From NCBI RefSeq assembly GCF_001652725.1, contig NZ_LWHJ01000011.1, positions 930,001 to 994,000 of the forward strand: a stretch of DNA of 64,000 nucleotides. The letters are read 5' to 3'. A program made the position numbers and the translations under genes. The DNA is from Pedobacter psychrophilus. Lineage in GTDB: Bacteria; Bacteroidota; Bacteroidia; Sphingobacteriales; Sphingobacteriaceae. Shown here piece after piece: positions 27,943 to 36,294 of this stretch (position 1 is the stretch's first letter; each line of letters starts with the position of its first letter). Under the pieces are notes generated by a model. That model made no database searches. It was not told where the DNA came from and saw only the letters and a program-made list of their open reading frames with translations.

Positions 27943-28563
27943 ATGAAAAATAAAACACATCTTATATTAATTTTCCTGGTTACGGCATCCCAAACATTAT
28001 TAGCTCAAACTCCTTACGAAAGACTTGGTCAAAAAGCAATGACGAGTGGGAATTTTACTAATGCTTCTTCTTATTTTGAAAAAGCATATAGCACCGATCC
28101 TGCAAATATGAATGCGCTTTGGTTAATGGGATATTCTAGCTATCACGCTGCAGATTATCTTAAATCAATTTCTGCCTTTGATAAGTTGTTAGCCATGAAA
28201 CCTACTGAAACTGCCGCTTATTATTATCGTGGAAAAGCAAAAGTTTTACAAGCAGCCAGCCTTACAGATTATCGCTCTAAAGATCATGAAGTTTTACTTT
28301 TGGGAGCAATAAAAGATTTTTCAACTGCCATAGATTTAACTCCAAATGATATGAAATTATATCAGAATAGAGGTTTGGCTTATCAGGATTATGCAATTTA
28401 TAAAACACAAAAAGTACAAGGAGTTTATAATAAAACAATTGCATTAAAATACTTAAAGTTGTCTGTATCTGATTTTGAAAAGGTAGAATCCGAGAATGGC
28501 GAGAGAAGAGATATTTCTGCATTGATCCAAAAATCTAAGGATCTAATTAGCGATTTGAATTAA
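27943..28563 (+). CDS. Secreted tetratricopeptide repeat protein
   Basis: 206 residues. A type I signal peptide ends near SQTLLA-Q. At least three TPR units follow: GNFTNASSYFEKAYSTDPAN, then the NALWLMGYSSYHAADYLKSI region, then a third around AAYYYRGKAKVL, with a further degenerate repeat near NRGLAYQDYA. TPR proteins of this size are protein-binding scaffolds in the periplasm. It is divergent from lon across about 250 bp and followed by the DUF4174 gene after 92 bp. No specific partner can be named. Confidence 0.82.
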   Translation: MKNKTHLILIFLVTASQTLLAQTPYERLGQKAMTSGNFTNASSYFEKAYSTDPANMNALWLMGYSSYHAADYLKSISAFDKLLAMKPTETAAYYYRGKAKVLQAASLTDYRSKDHEVLLLGAIKDFSTAIDLTPNDMKLYQNRGLAYQDYAIYKTQKVQGVYNKTIALKYLKLSVSDFEKVESENGERRDISALIQKSKDLISDLN

Positions 28564-28655
28564 TAAATTCAATATTTAAAATTAAGCTTTTCAGCAGATA
28601 TTAATTTTTGAAGGCAATCACTATCATTTAAAATTCTCTAAAGTATCTATCCTTC

Positions 28656-29033
28656 ATGAAATTATTTCACTTGTTAATTATCTGTTTCTCATTAAATGTG
28701 GCTATTTATGCTCAAAATAAGGATAATAGGGAAGTAATCTTATTTTATCCAAACAACAAAGCTGATATTGCTTCGAAACAGCTCAAAATTCTCTCTGCAG
28801 ATTTGGCGGGCTTATCAGAAAGACAAATCAGAATTATAAGAGTAGTCACCAATAGTAAAGATTTTGAAAATTATAGTCCTTTGAAAATAAATCCCAATTT
28901 ATTTACAGTTGTACTTGTTGGTAAGGATGGAGGACAAAAGTTTAGTTCTAATGAAATTATCACTTCTGCTAAATTATACGATTTAATTGACCAAATGCCG
29001 ATGCGGAAGCAGGAGATGAAAGGGAAGAATTGA
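28656..29033 (+). CDS. DUF4174-like secreted protein
   Basis: 125 residues with a signal peptide (cleavage near AIYA-Q). The mature part resembles the thioredoxin-like DUF4174 domain: REVILFYPN near the start and LFTVVLVGKDGG later, a beta-strand followed by the usual GKDGG turn. There is no CxxC, so it is not a disulfide oxidoreductase. The last 30 codons before the stop (28941-29030) reappear with 10 mismatches in 90 nt at 33605-33694, where only a fragment survives. Confidence 0.75.
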   Translation: MKLFHLLIICFSLNVAIYAQNKDNREVILFYPNNKADIASKQLKILSADLAGLSERQIRIIRVVTNSKDFENYSPLKINPNLFTVVLVGKDGGQKFSSNEIITSAKLYDLIDQMPMRKQEMKGKN

Positions 29034-29084
29034 TAAGTTAAATAGAAACAAATAATGGGTGATTCTGATATAAACCCAATAAAT

Positions 29085-29672
29085 TTAATACTTGCGGTTT
29101 ATAATTTGCCCATTCTGTCTTTTATTAAATAAGGAAAGTTTAAGCCGAATATATTGTTGCAATAAGTTTGGATAAATATTATAAGCAATATTTGTTATCA
29201 AAATTACGAAAGCCCAAATCCAGTATTGATTAATGATTGAATAGCTAATTATTAAGCTAAAAAACAGAAATAATATCAAATGAAATTTCTCAAAAACATA
29301 AGTTTGAGCTATCATAGCAGAAATTGATCTTTTATCTTTTACAAGGATTTTGTGCTCAGGGAACTTCTTTTTTATCAAATTATTTATGATGTTTCCATTC
29401 TGCGAAATCTTGTTTATAACATGAACTCCTAGTTTTCTATAAACCTTAGTTGTATTTCCAATTTGCAATTTATCAATAAATGAATTTTTTAAAAATGCGG
29501 GAATGAAACTTATTGCAAGAAAAATATAAACAAGCTTTAAATCAATTAGTGTAAAACAAAATTCCAGAATTGGAACTAGATTTAAAACCGACCAAAATAC
29601 ATTTGGTATCATATTATACCAGGCTAATAATCTCTTTCTTTTCTTTAAAATGATTTCATTATTGATTGTCAT
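29085..29672 (-). CDS. CrtO-like membrane protein (possible acyltransferase)
   Basis: 195 residues with about four hydrophobic segments. Two motifs recall glycosyl-4,4'-diaponeurosporenoate acyltransferase (CrtO) proteins: YRKLGVHVIN in the middle and the terminal NIYPNLLQQYIRLKL, close to the family's NxYPxLLQRYxRxR. No carotenoid genes are nearby, so the substrate is unknown. The gene stands alone on the minus strand, next to a hairpin-rich spacer with an attC-like end, and may be a cassette-type insertion. Confidence 0.55.
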   Translation of the reverse strand: MTINNEIILKKRKRLLAWYNMIPNVFWSVLNLVPILEFCFTLIDLKLVYIFLAISFIPAFLKNSFIDKLQIGNTTKVYRKLGVHVINKISQNGNIINNLIKKKFPEHKILVKDKRSISAMIAQTYVFEKFHLILFLFFSLIISYSIINQYWIWAFVILITNIAYNIYPNLLQQYIRLKLSLFNKRQNGQIINRKY

Positions 29673-29689
29673 TGAAGTTGTAAATGATG

Positions 29690-29870
29690 TTAGCGCATAT
29701 TACTAGCTAGTCACTTTTTGCAGCTTTATGTTCGGGCGGGATTTTTAGCACCACACTTTACACGAAGCACCACAACTCAAATATAGTAAAAAGCGTCAGA
29801 CGAAGCACTGAACTTAGCCTGACGCAAACTGCTGTTAAATGCTGGCATTATATCTGTCCATGCTGTGTTC
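29690..29870 (-). repeat. Hairpin-rich spacer A with attC-like end
   Basis: GCGTCAG (29793-29799) and CTGACGC (29819-29825) form a perfect inverted repeat with a 19-nt loop. Just beyond it is GCAAACTGCTGTTAAATG (29824-29841), which matches spacer B (GCAAATTTGCTGTTA) at almost every base. Read on the minus strand the shared core is AAC followed by AGCA, the shape of the inner end of an integron attC site. No integrase is in the window. Confidence 0.35.
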
Positions 29871-29975
29871 TCGATGTTTATTATTGTTTTGTTCATGGAG
29901 ATATAGCGCAAAGCTGATAGAAATATCAATGATAAAAATCTATCAGCTATTTATAAGATACAGGAAAACTCTGTA

Positions 29976-30350
29976 TTAACCTATTGAATGGAACCCTACC
30001 TTGTTTCCTTCTGTATCGATAAAAAGTGCAATAAAGCCTCTGTTTTCACCAATAGCAGTTTTCGGCAGAATAACTGTTCCGCCTGCACTTTCTACTCTGC
30101 CTAATGGAACTGAGAGGTCATTTCCACCATCTAAATAAATAGTTGTGCCGGTCATTGCAGGAACAAAGTTTTCACCGCAAGCAATTGCTCCGCCAAATCC
30201 GCCTTTTTCTGGATCAGACGGTAAATATGCATATTGCATATGAGGACTAGGGTCGTCATGAATTTGAGTATCTAACACTTTAGCATAGAATGCTTTTGCT
30301 CTTGCGAAATCTGTTGCTGGGATTTCAAACCAATTTAGAGAGTTTACCAT
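29976..30350 (-). CDS. VOC (glyoxalase/bleomycin resistance) family protein
   Basis: 124 residues with one vicinal-oxygen-chelate domain. It starts NSLNWFEIPATDFARAKAFYAKVL, the usual first beta-alpha-beta unit, and ends in GNKVGFHS with the metal-ligand glutamate region weakly conserved. The family binds metals or small ligands and includes glyoxalases and dioxygenases; the exact substrate is unknown. It lies 40 bp downstream of the Ohr gene on the same strand, so it is probably co-transcribed and part of the same stress response under HxlR. Confidence 0.85.
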   Translation of the reverse strand: MVNSLNWFEIPATDFARAKAFYAKVLDTQIHDDPSPHMQYAYLPSDPEKGGFGGAIACGENFVPAMTGTTIYLDGGNDLSVPLGRVESAGGTVILPKTAIGENRGFIALFIDTEGNKVGFHSIG

Positions 30351-30390
30351 GTTTATTAAATTTTATATTTATTTTAAGATTAATAAGTGG

Positions 30391-30801
30391 TTAAGCAACC
30401 TCGTAAGTAGCTTCAATATTTCCTTTTGTTGCTTTTGAATAAGAGCAAATAGATTTGGTTTTTTCAACAAGCCTTTTTGCGGTATCAGCATCTACATCAT
30501 CTATTTTAACAATAAGATGTGCTCCAAGATCGTAGTTACCGTTTGAATGCAAAACACTAATTTTTGCGGTTACGCTTACTTCACCAATTTTAACTTTTTC
30601 AATTTCCGCTGCAATAGTAACACTTGTTCCAAAACAAGCCGACCAAGCCGCAGCAAATAGTTGCTCTGGATTTGTTGCATCGCCTGATCCGCCCATTTCT
30701 TTTGGGAACCTAACGTCTACATCCAATAAACCATCAGATGATTTTGCGTGACCGTTGCGTCCTGCTAAAGTTGTCACTTCTGCTTCATAAATTTTTTCCA
30801 T
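30391..30801 (-). CDS. ohr: Organic hydroperoxide resistance protein (Ohr)
   Basis: 136 residues of the Ohr subgroup of OsmC proteins. The start YEAEVTTLAGRNG, the NPEQLFAAAWSACF segment with Cys56, and the resolving Cys119 in SICSYSKAT are characteristic. Ohr reduces organic hydroperoxides using lipoylated partners in the cytoplasm. It is divergent from an HxlR-type regulator at 31008 and followed by a VOC protein. Ohr is normally controlled by the MarR-type OhrR; here the redox-sensitive cysteine of the HxlR protein could play that part. Confidence 0.93.
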   Translation of the reverse strand: MEKIYEAEVTTLAGRNGHAKSSDGLLDVDVRFPKEMGGSGDATNPEQLFAAAWSACFGTSVTIAAEIEKVKIGEVSVTAKISVLHSNGNYDLGAHLIVKIDDVDADTAKRLVEKTKSICSYSKATKGNIEATYEVA

Positions 30802-30916
30802 TTTTTTAAATTTGATTTGTATTAATTGATTGAAAATGATTGTTCTATAAGTGGATAAATCGTTTTTGAAACACCACTCTTGATACCGTCTTGCTCCGTA
30901 TTTAAAATGATTTTAC

Positions 30917-30947
30917 TTGCCATATTTATTACTTTGTTTTATTTTTG
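30917..30947 (+). promoter_or_regulatory. Predicted promoter of the HxlR gene
   Basis: TATTTTTG at 30940-30947 matches TAnnTTTG exactly, with TTG at 30917-30919 twenty bases upstream as a possible -33 element. The predicted start is about 55 bp before the ATG at 31008. Confidence 0.4.
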
Positions 30948-31007
30948 TACTGCAAATTTTCAGAGTTAAAATGAATAATACAAGTAGGGCATTTTAAATG
31001 TGTAAGT

Positions 31008-31388
31008 ATGAAAAACAATACTAATATTGATAATCAAGAAGTTAATAACGAAAAAATTTTAGTTTTTGATGAAAAATCTTGCCCGGTCACTGCAACTATG
31101 AAAGTTTTAGGGGGAAAATGGAAAGCAATTTTAATTAATGCGATCTATCATACCTCTCCTGCAAGATTTGGTGAATTGAAGCGAAGTGTAAAGGGAATTA
31201 CTCAATCAATGCTTACTCAGCAGTTGAGAGAATTAGAAGATGATGGGTTAATAAGCAGGAAAATTTATGCTGAAATCCCACCAAAGGTTGAATACACACT
31301 AACCGAGTTTGGGCTTACGTTGGCGCCAATAATGCAATCTTTGGCTAATTGGGGATTAGCATACAGAATGAAAAAGCAAAAGGAATAA
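31008..31388 (+). CDS. HxlR family winged-helix regulator
   Basis: 126 residues. The HxlR hallmark is CPVTATMKVLGGKWKAILI, with a conserved N-terminal cysteine (Cys25) that senses thiol stress in several members such as HypR and YodB. The winged helix follows (RFGELKRSVKGITQSMLTQQLRELEDDGLI). It is divergent from ohr-VOC across a 206-bp spacer, so it most likely controls those genes and itself. No clear operator palindrome longer than 6 bp was found in the spacer. Confidence 0.92.
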   Translation: MKNNTNIDNQEVNNEKILVFDEKSCPVTATMKVLGGKWKAILINAIYHTSPARFGELKRSVKGITQSMLTQQLRELEDDGLISRKIYAEIPPKVEYTLTEFGLTLAPIMQSLANWGLAYRMKKQKE

Positions 31389-31436
31389 TGGATTAAAATT
31401 TCATACTCTTTATTTAGCCACCTAATTTTGGGTCAA

Positions 31437-31448
31437 TGCTGTTAGCTG
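31437..31448 (-). repeat. attC-like inner end at the DUF2971 stop
   Basis: TGCTGTTAGCTG on the plus strand overlaps the stop codon of the DUF2971 gene. On the minus strand it reads CAGCTAACAGCA, sharing AACAGCA with spacers A and B. The partial complement GTTTTAGCTG (minus strand of 32381-32390) stands on the other side of the same gene. Confidence 0.3.
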
Positions 31449-32356
31449 ATGTGCTTTTTTGATTGGATTAGTTTAAACTCATTCGGATGTTTTTCCATCT
31501 GAAATACAGGTATATTTTTCACTTTTGCAATATCAAATAATTTTTCTTGAAGCTGCGGTTCATTCTCATAAAATCTCGTTCCTAAGTAAATTGCTTTTGG
31601 ATCTGTAATTGTTAGTTTTTGAGGAAAATTTTCTTTTTGCTTGAAAATAGTAAGTCTCCATTCTTGTTCGTATTTCCAATCTTCGGATTTAATTAGACTA
31701 GATGCTATCATTTGCATTGTATTATATTCATCAAAAATCCCAATTTTATGAACTTGATTACGATATATAACAGGTTGAATAAATGTTCTAACGTCTTCAA
31801 GATCTAAGAAATCGTATTCAATTGAAATTCCTTTATGTTCATTGGCGTAATGGCTCCATAAAAGTAAAGAGTGATTATTTAAGCTAAAGCTACAAATTCT
31901 TAAATTTCTATTTGTTTCTTGAATAATTTCATTCCAACGATTTTGGACTTTATTAAGTTGCTCTTCAGGGGATTGTTTAAATGGAATATCTCGGTTTTTG
32001 CAAATATTTGCGTATTCAATAAATGGTTTTTTAACACTACTTAATATTTTAACTTCCTTAGATGATAATTTTTGTCCTGTCAAACTAGCAAAAAGCTGTT
32101 GAAATTTTTCGGAGCTATAATATAAGCGTAAACATTCATCATTGTCAAATTGTATTGAGCATTCAAAAGGGTCATTTAATGAAGATATTTCCGCCAGCCA
32201 AATATAATTTTCATTAATACTGTCAATTACTCTTTCTGTTAAATTTCGGAACTTATAAAATAAATTTGGGAAATTGTCAAGTTTAAGAGGTATTGCTTCT
32301 TCAATGTTGTCAGCAACTATATGTTTCCAATATTTTTCTTGCCAGCTATTTTTCAT
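31442..32356 (-). CDS. DUF2971 domain protein
   Basis: 304 residues. DUF2971 motifs are plain: FYKFRNLTERVIDSI at the N-terminus, ENYIWLAEISSLNDPFEC, LLWSHYANEHKGISIEYDF in the middle, and EDWKYEQEWRLTIF near the C-terminus. There is no signal peptide or membrane segment. DUF2971 proteins are often found in accessory and defence-linked regions, but their activity is not established. The gene is a stand-alone minus-strand unit between two attC-like ends (31437 and spacer B). Confidence 0.85.
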   Translation of the reverse strand: MKNSWQEKYWKHIVADNIEEAIPLKLDNFPNLFYKFRNLTERVIDSINENYIWLAEISSLNDPFECSIQFDNDECLRLYYSSEKFQQLFASLTGQKLSSKEVKILSSVKKPFIEYANICKNRDIPFKQSPEEQLNKVQNRWNEIIQETNRNLRICSFSLNNHSLLLWSHYANEHKGISIEYDFLDLEDVRTFIQPVIYRNQVHKIGIFDEYNTMQMIASSLIKSEDWKYEQEWRLTIFKQKENFPQKLTITDPKAIYLGTRFYENEPQLQEKLFDIAKVKNIPVFQMEKHPNEFKLIQSKKHIS

Positions 32357-32374
32357 TTAAGTCGAGTTTTTTTA

Positions 32375-32521
32375 GCATTTCAGCTAAAACGTTTTGCTAA
32401 TTTGTGCAGAAATGGCATTGCTTGCAGAACCATTGTCGCACCGCACTAAATTAAATAAATAACTGATGAATTGACGTAAACCACTGTCAGCCATTTTTGT
32501 GCAAATTTGCTGTTATAGGGC
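32375..32521 (-). repeat. Hairpin-rich spacer B with attC-like ends
   Basis: On the minus strand it starts GCCCTATAACAGCAAATTTG and ends near GCACAAATTAGC before GTTTTAGCTG. The two flanks can pair as a long imperfect stem: GCAAATTTGCA..AAATGGC against GCCATTTCTGCACAAATT, about 16 of 20 positions. The outer GCCCTATAAC (32512-32521) is exactly complementary to the sequence on the far side of the next gene (33322-33331), the relation expected between the start of a cassette and its own attC site. Confidence 0.4.
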
Positions 32522-32537
32522 GTTTTTCTTTTGCCAG

Positions 32538-33302
32538 TTAGATACACTCTTCGTCTAGGTGTATCCATTTACATTTCCACTGTCCGCCTATATTTAAATA
32601 AAGCCTTTTATAACCAGTGGTGATTTCTTCATAACTGAAAACATCAAAAATTGAATCGTTGTTTAGGTCGTAGCCAATTCCCTGAATTATTTTGCCGTTT
32701 TCAGTAGTCATTGTGGTTTTATGACTCTTAATTTTTATATTTTCATCATAGGGCAAAATTGACAAGCCTTGGATACTGTTTGTAACCGCATTCGGGATTT
32801 CGATTACTTTCTTGAATGAAAGATTTGGGAACATTATTGTCCCTGGGCAGTCGTTTATTCCAAATAGGTGCCAATTGTCGACCGTCGATTTATACGTTTT
32901 GCCGTTGAACCAAACAAGTCCATTAATGTCATTTCTCCATTTTATTTTTGTTCCTTTATAAATCGGGTCAGCTTCAGTTCCCTTTTTTACGTTTATCTTC
33001 TTGTCTAGGTTAGATAGGAAGCCTACTAATGTAAAGTCGTCGTCCCATGTGAATGGTATACCAAATCCACTGATTTGTAAAAGACCAACAAAATATTTTT
33101 GTGCGTTTTCTGTGTTAAAAAAAGAAAGTTTGGTCGGTTTCAATTTAGGATTTGGTCTTATCCATTTTTGGTCAACTGTTTTCTTTAAATTGGTAATAAT
33201 GTCCTGCGAGTCGGTAACTGATTTAGTTGTATTAGGTTTCTGTGCTAAAGCAATTAAAGTGCTTAGCTGTAAGATTATTAATATAGATATTTTTCGTTTC
33301 AT
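32538..33302 (-). CDS. Secreted protein of unknown function in cassette-like unit
   Basis: 254 residues; family not recognised. A signal peptide is visible (cleavage near LIALA-Q). The mature protein has no transmembrane helix and appears beta-rich; LNNDSIFDVFSYEE and IGGQWKCKWIHLDEECI near the end recall repeats in Bacteroidota lipocalin- or FG-GAP-like proteins, but this is weak. It is flanked by perfectly inverted GTTATAGGGC/GCCCTATAAC ends at 32512 and 33322 and is alone in its interval, consistent with a single-gene cassette. Confidence 0.7.
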   Translation of the reverse strand: MKRKISILIILQLSTLIALAQKPNTTKSVTDSQDIITNLKKTVDQKWIRPNPKLKPTKLSFFNTENAQKYFVGLLQISGFGIPFTWDDDFTLVGFLSNLDKKINVKKGTEADPIYKGTKIKWRNDINGLVWFNGKTYKSTVDNWHLFGINDCPGTIMFPNLSFKKVIEIPNAVTNSIQGLSILPYDENIKIKSHKTTMTTENGKIIQGIGYDLNNDSIFDVFSYEEITTGYKRLYLNIGGQWKCKWIHLDEECI

Positions 33303-33722
33303 TCGTGTCGGTCTTTAAAATGCCCTATAACTTATATATATGTGCAATAAATCCCCCACAATACATCTAATTTTGTTTGCTTGTGGGGATATGAGCAACA
33401 TAAAGTTAATTAAATAATTCATGTGAATCGGCAAATATTTAAGTCTCGTTGTGAGAAATTTGTTAAACTTTTTTTGGTGTATTATATCCTGCTATTAAGA
33501 AGTTCGGCATGTTTTGCGGAACATGTCGAACAGGAGGCTGGTAAATTTTAAATCTAATTTTTATTCCACTATTTAAATTGAAATATGACTTTGGATTGCC
33601 CAATTTTAGTTCTAATGAAATTATTACATCGGTTACATTATACGGTTTAATTGATCAAATGCCAATGTGGAAGCAGGAGATGAAAGGGAAAAATAATTCA
33701 GCAATAAAGTCTTTTCAGTAAA
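33303..33722. other. 420-bp spacer with cassette end, hairpins and a gene fragment
   Basis: It contains GCCCTATAAC (33322-33331), a hairpin CCCCACAA/TTGTGGGG (33354-33361 and 33381-33388), an imperfect stem GTTCGGCATGTT/AACATGTCGAAC (33502-33513 and 33520-33531, one mismatch), and a truncated DUF4174 copy from about 33605. No intact gene. Confidence 0.6.
33605..33721 (+). pseudogene. C-terminal fragment of a DUF4174 gene
   Basis: Codons from 33605 read FSSNEIITS, then LIDQMPM, KQEMKGKN, matching the end of the DUF4174 protein at 28656-29033. Over 90 aligned bases (28941-29030 against 33605-33694) I count 10 mismatches, about 89 percent identity. The rest of the gene and its start are missing, and the frame runs on to a stop at 33719-33721, one base before the stop of the opposite TonB-dependent receptor. 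It is a relic of a duplication, now 4.7 kb from its parent. Confidence 0.8.
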
Positions 33723-36184
33723 TTAAAACTCTATAATTACCCCAATAGTAGGTATAAAACTAACATCATCATTTTTTACAGTAGTTGGGATTGCATTGCT
33801 TCCATCGGCTTTAATAGCTAAACCATCTGTTGTTTTAAAGGTTCTGTTATCTGTTGTTCTTTGCCAGGTATATTCTGGTATAACTGGGTTTTTAGTTAAG
33901 TACCAATTGGTAACATCTAAAAATAAATCGATGGTGAATTTATTGAGGTTAATTTTTTTATCGATTCTGATATCGCTACTATTAAAGCCTCCTAAGCGTT
34001 GCGTATTTAGCAGAGAAAAATCTAATGTTCCTTTACCTTGTGATGAGTAATTTAACCTGGATGCGGCCTGATCAAATGGGGTATAAGGTGCGCCGCCTTG
34101 GTATCTAAATTTTAATCCTAATTCCCAATTTCTAGGAAACTTATAACCAGCAGTAATCGATAATAATTGTTGATTATCCCATGTGCTAGCTATCAATTGA
34201 TTATTTACCCCACTATATAAACTGCGGTAATAGGTGTAAGAAAGAATGCCAAAAAACTTTTCTGTTAACTTTTTTGTACAAAAAACTCTAAACCATACGC
34301 TTTCCCTTTTCCGTTTGTGTTTACGGCTTCATTTCCTAAGGCTGTAAAATCAGTACCCAAATTGGCTAGAGAAATACCGTCTCTTACAGATAGTGCTACA
34401 TTACCGTACTGCTTGTAAAATCCTTCTAAGGTAAAACGTAATCCTTCATTTGGTAAAAATTCAAAGCCGGATGTATAGTGGGTTGCTCTTGTATATTTTG
34501 CATTTTGATTTACCAGTACATTATTATTATCGGCATAACCTAAAAGGGTATAAACTGGTAATTTATAATAAATACCTGTCGTTGCGTTCGCTGTCCATTT
34601 ATCGGCTAAAACATAACTGAAAGAAATTCTTGGTGATAACGTTTGTAAACCATTCATCCCATTGGTGGTAAAGGTGTTCATATCTGTACGCAAACCACCA
34701 CTTATGCCTAACCTATCATTCATAGCCCTTTTGCTTAATTGTACAAAGGCACCAAAGCGTAAAAAAGGGTTTAACGGACTTGAGAAATTTTGATTAATGG
34801 CAGGTTGTACAACAACATTGCTTGAGTTTCTTACTTCTTTTTGAATGACCGCAAAGGTGTTATTATCAAACTGTGCCAATTGGGTAGAAGCACCATAAGA
34901 TAATTTCCAACCGTTTTTGAATTTGTTAATATCAAATCTCAATTTATTTTCAATTTCGTTACTTACAAAATCTAAAGTTTGAGTTGCTGGTGTTGGGTTT
35001 TCATTATCCTCAAATTTTTGAAGGTTATTATTAAATCTTGTTCTGCTTAAAGCTAAATTCCAAAAGCCATTAGAAAGGCTTTTCCTTAGAGAAGCGCCTG
35101 CGGTATAATTCCATTGCTGTATGGCTGCATTTGAATTAATTTGATACAGTTTTTCTGGAGTGATATCTTTTGTGGCAACAAATTTAAAATTATCAACAGC
35201 TCCAATTCCTATAAAATTAAAAGTTAGCTTGTCATTGATTTTATGGGTAATTTTTGTTTGAAAATCAGAGTAATTTGGTAAGAAAGGTGCATCAATTGCC
35301 GAACGTAAAATCTCGAAATAGGATTTTCTGGCAGAAGCTAAAAAAGTGGTTTTCTTATTTTTTGATAAGGGACCTTCTAGAGTTAAAGCAGTTTCTAGAA
35401 TACTTGCCCTAACATTTCCTTGAAATTTATTCGCATTACCTACTTTTTGTTTAAATTGAAAAACGCTGCTTAATGCATTGTCATATTTAGCATCAAAAGC
35501 TGATGTGCTTAGTTTTACATCTTCAATAAAAAATACGTTTAATATCCCTTGCGGACCACCGCTTCCTCCTTGGGTTTGAAAGTGATTAATAACAGGAACT
35601 TCAATACCATCCAAATAAAATACGTTCTCATTAGAAGCTCCACCTCTGATGATGATATCGTTACGAAATGTACCTCCACCTTGTCCACCGCCTACGCCTG
35701 GCAAAGTTTGAATCACTTTACTAATATCAAAACCACCACCTGGGTTACTTTTTATTTCCTCAGCAGTTAAACGCTGAACACTTAATGGTGTTTCTAATGA
35801 AGCTGCAACAACACTTTTTTTGTTTATGGTAACCACCACTTCTCCCAAACCCACTGCATCTTCTTCAAGCTCGATATTAAAAACATTTTCATTCCCACTG
35901 TTTACAACAATATTATAGAGTGTAAAAGTTTTAAAACCTACAGAACTTACAACTAGGTTATATGTTTTAACTGGAATATTTAAAATTCTAAATCTTCCGA
36001 TGGAATCAGAAGTTGTGGATAAGGTAGTTCCTGCAAGATTAATAGTTGCTGAAACCAATGACTGTTTTGTGTTTTTTTGGATAACTGTTCCGCTGATGCT
36101 ACCTGTTTTTTGTGCATATGTAGCTTCTGCCATTAAGAAGATGCAAACAGAAGTTATGAAAGCTTTAAATAAAATGGATTTCAT
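33723..36184 (-). pseudogene. TonB-dependent receptor with a -1 frameshift
   Basis: Two frames, 34265-36184 (639 residues) and 33723 to about 34269, join into one receptor of about 820 residues if one base is added in the A6 tract at 34270-34275. The first part has a signal peptide, a carboxypeptidase-like regulatory domain (residues ~25-110), the plug with FYLDGIEVPVINHF, and most of the barrel; the second supplies the last strands and the terminal aromatic residue (IEF). After the insertion the text reads KKLTEKFFGILSYTYYR without a stop. Such receptors import large ligands across the outer membrane using TonB energy. No SusD-like gene adjoins it. It could be a true null, a phase-variable tract or a sequencing error. 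Confidence 0.85.
34270..34275 (-). other. Homopolymer frameshift site in the receptor gene
   Basis: The plus strand has six T (six A on the coding strand). Seven would keep the receptor in frame; with six, the frame meets TAA at 34265-34267 two codons later. Confidence 0.75.
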
Positions 36185-36212
36185 TATAATATATTTTATA
36201 GATTTGCTAAAT

Positions 36213-36270
36213 AGTTTTATATAATACTAATTTTTGCCAAAATTAATAATATTAATCATTATATAAAACT
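36213..36270. promoter_or_regulatory. Paired 13-bp operators in the divergent receptor/MarR promoter
   Basis: AGTTTTATATAAT (36213-36225) and ATTATATAAAACT (36258-36270) are perfect inverted copies separated by 32 bp. Between them, CAAAATTA at 36238-36245 is an exact -7 element (TAATTTTG) for the minus-strand receptor. The arrangement suits a dimeric regulator that blocks both directions; the MarR-like protein at 36295 is the natural candidate. Confidence 0.55.
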
Positions 36271-36294
36271 TAATTTATTTATGAAATAATTTAA

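Noticed and set aside
34262-34280. Programmed -1 frameshifting to make the full TonB-dependent receptor
   Set aside because: The tract is not in the X-XXY-YYZ phase (next zero-frame codon is AGT) and no stimulatory stem is evident; mutation or read error is simpler.
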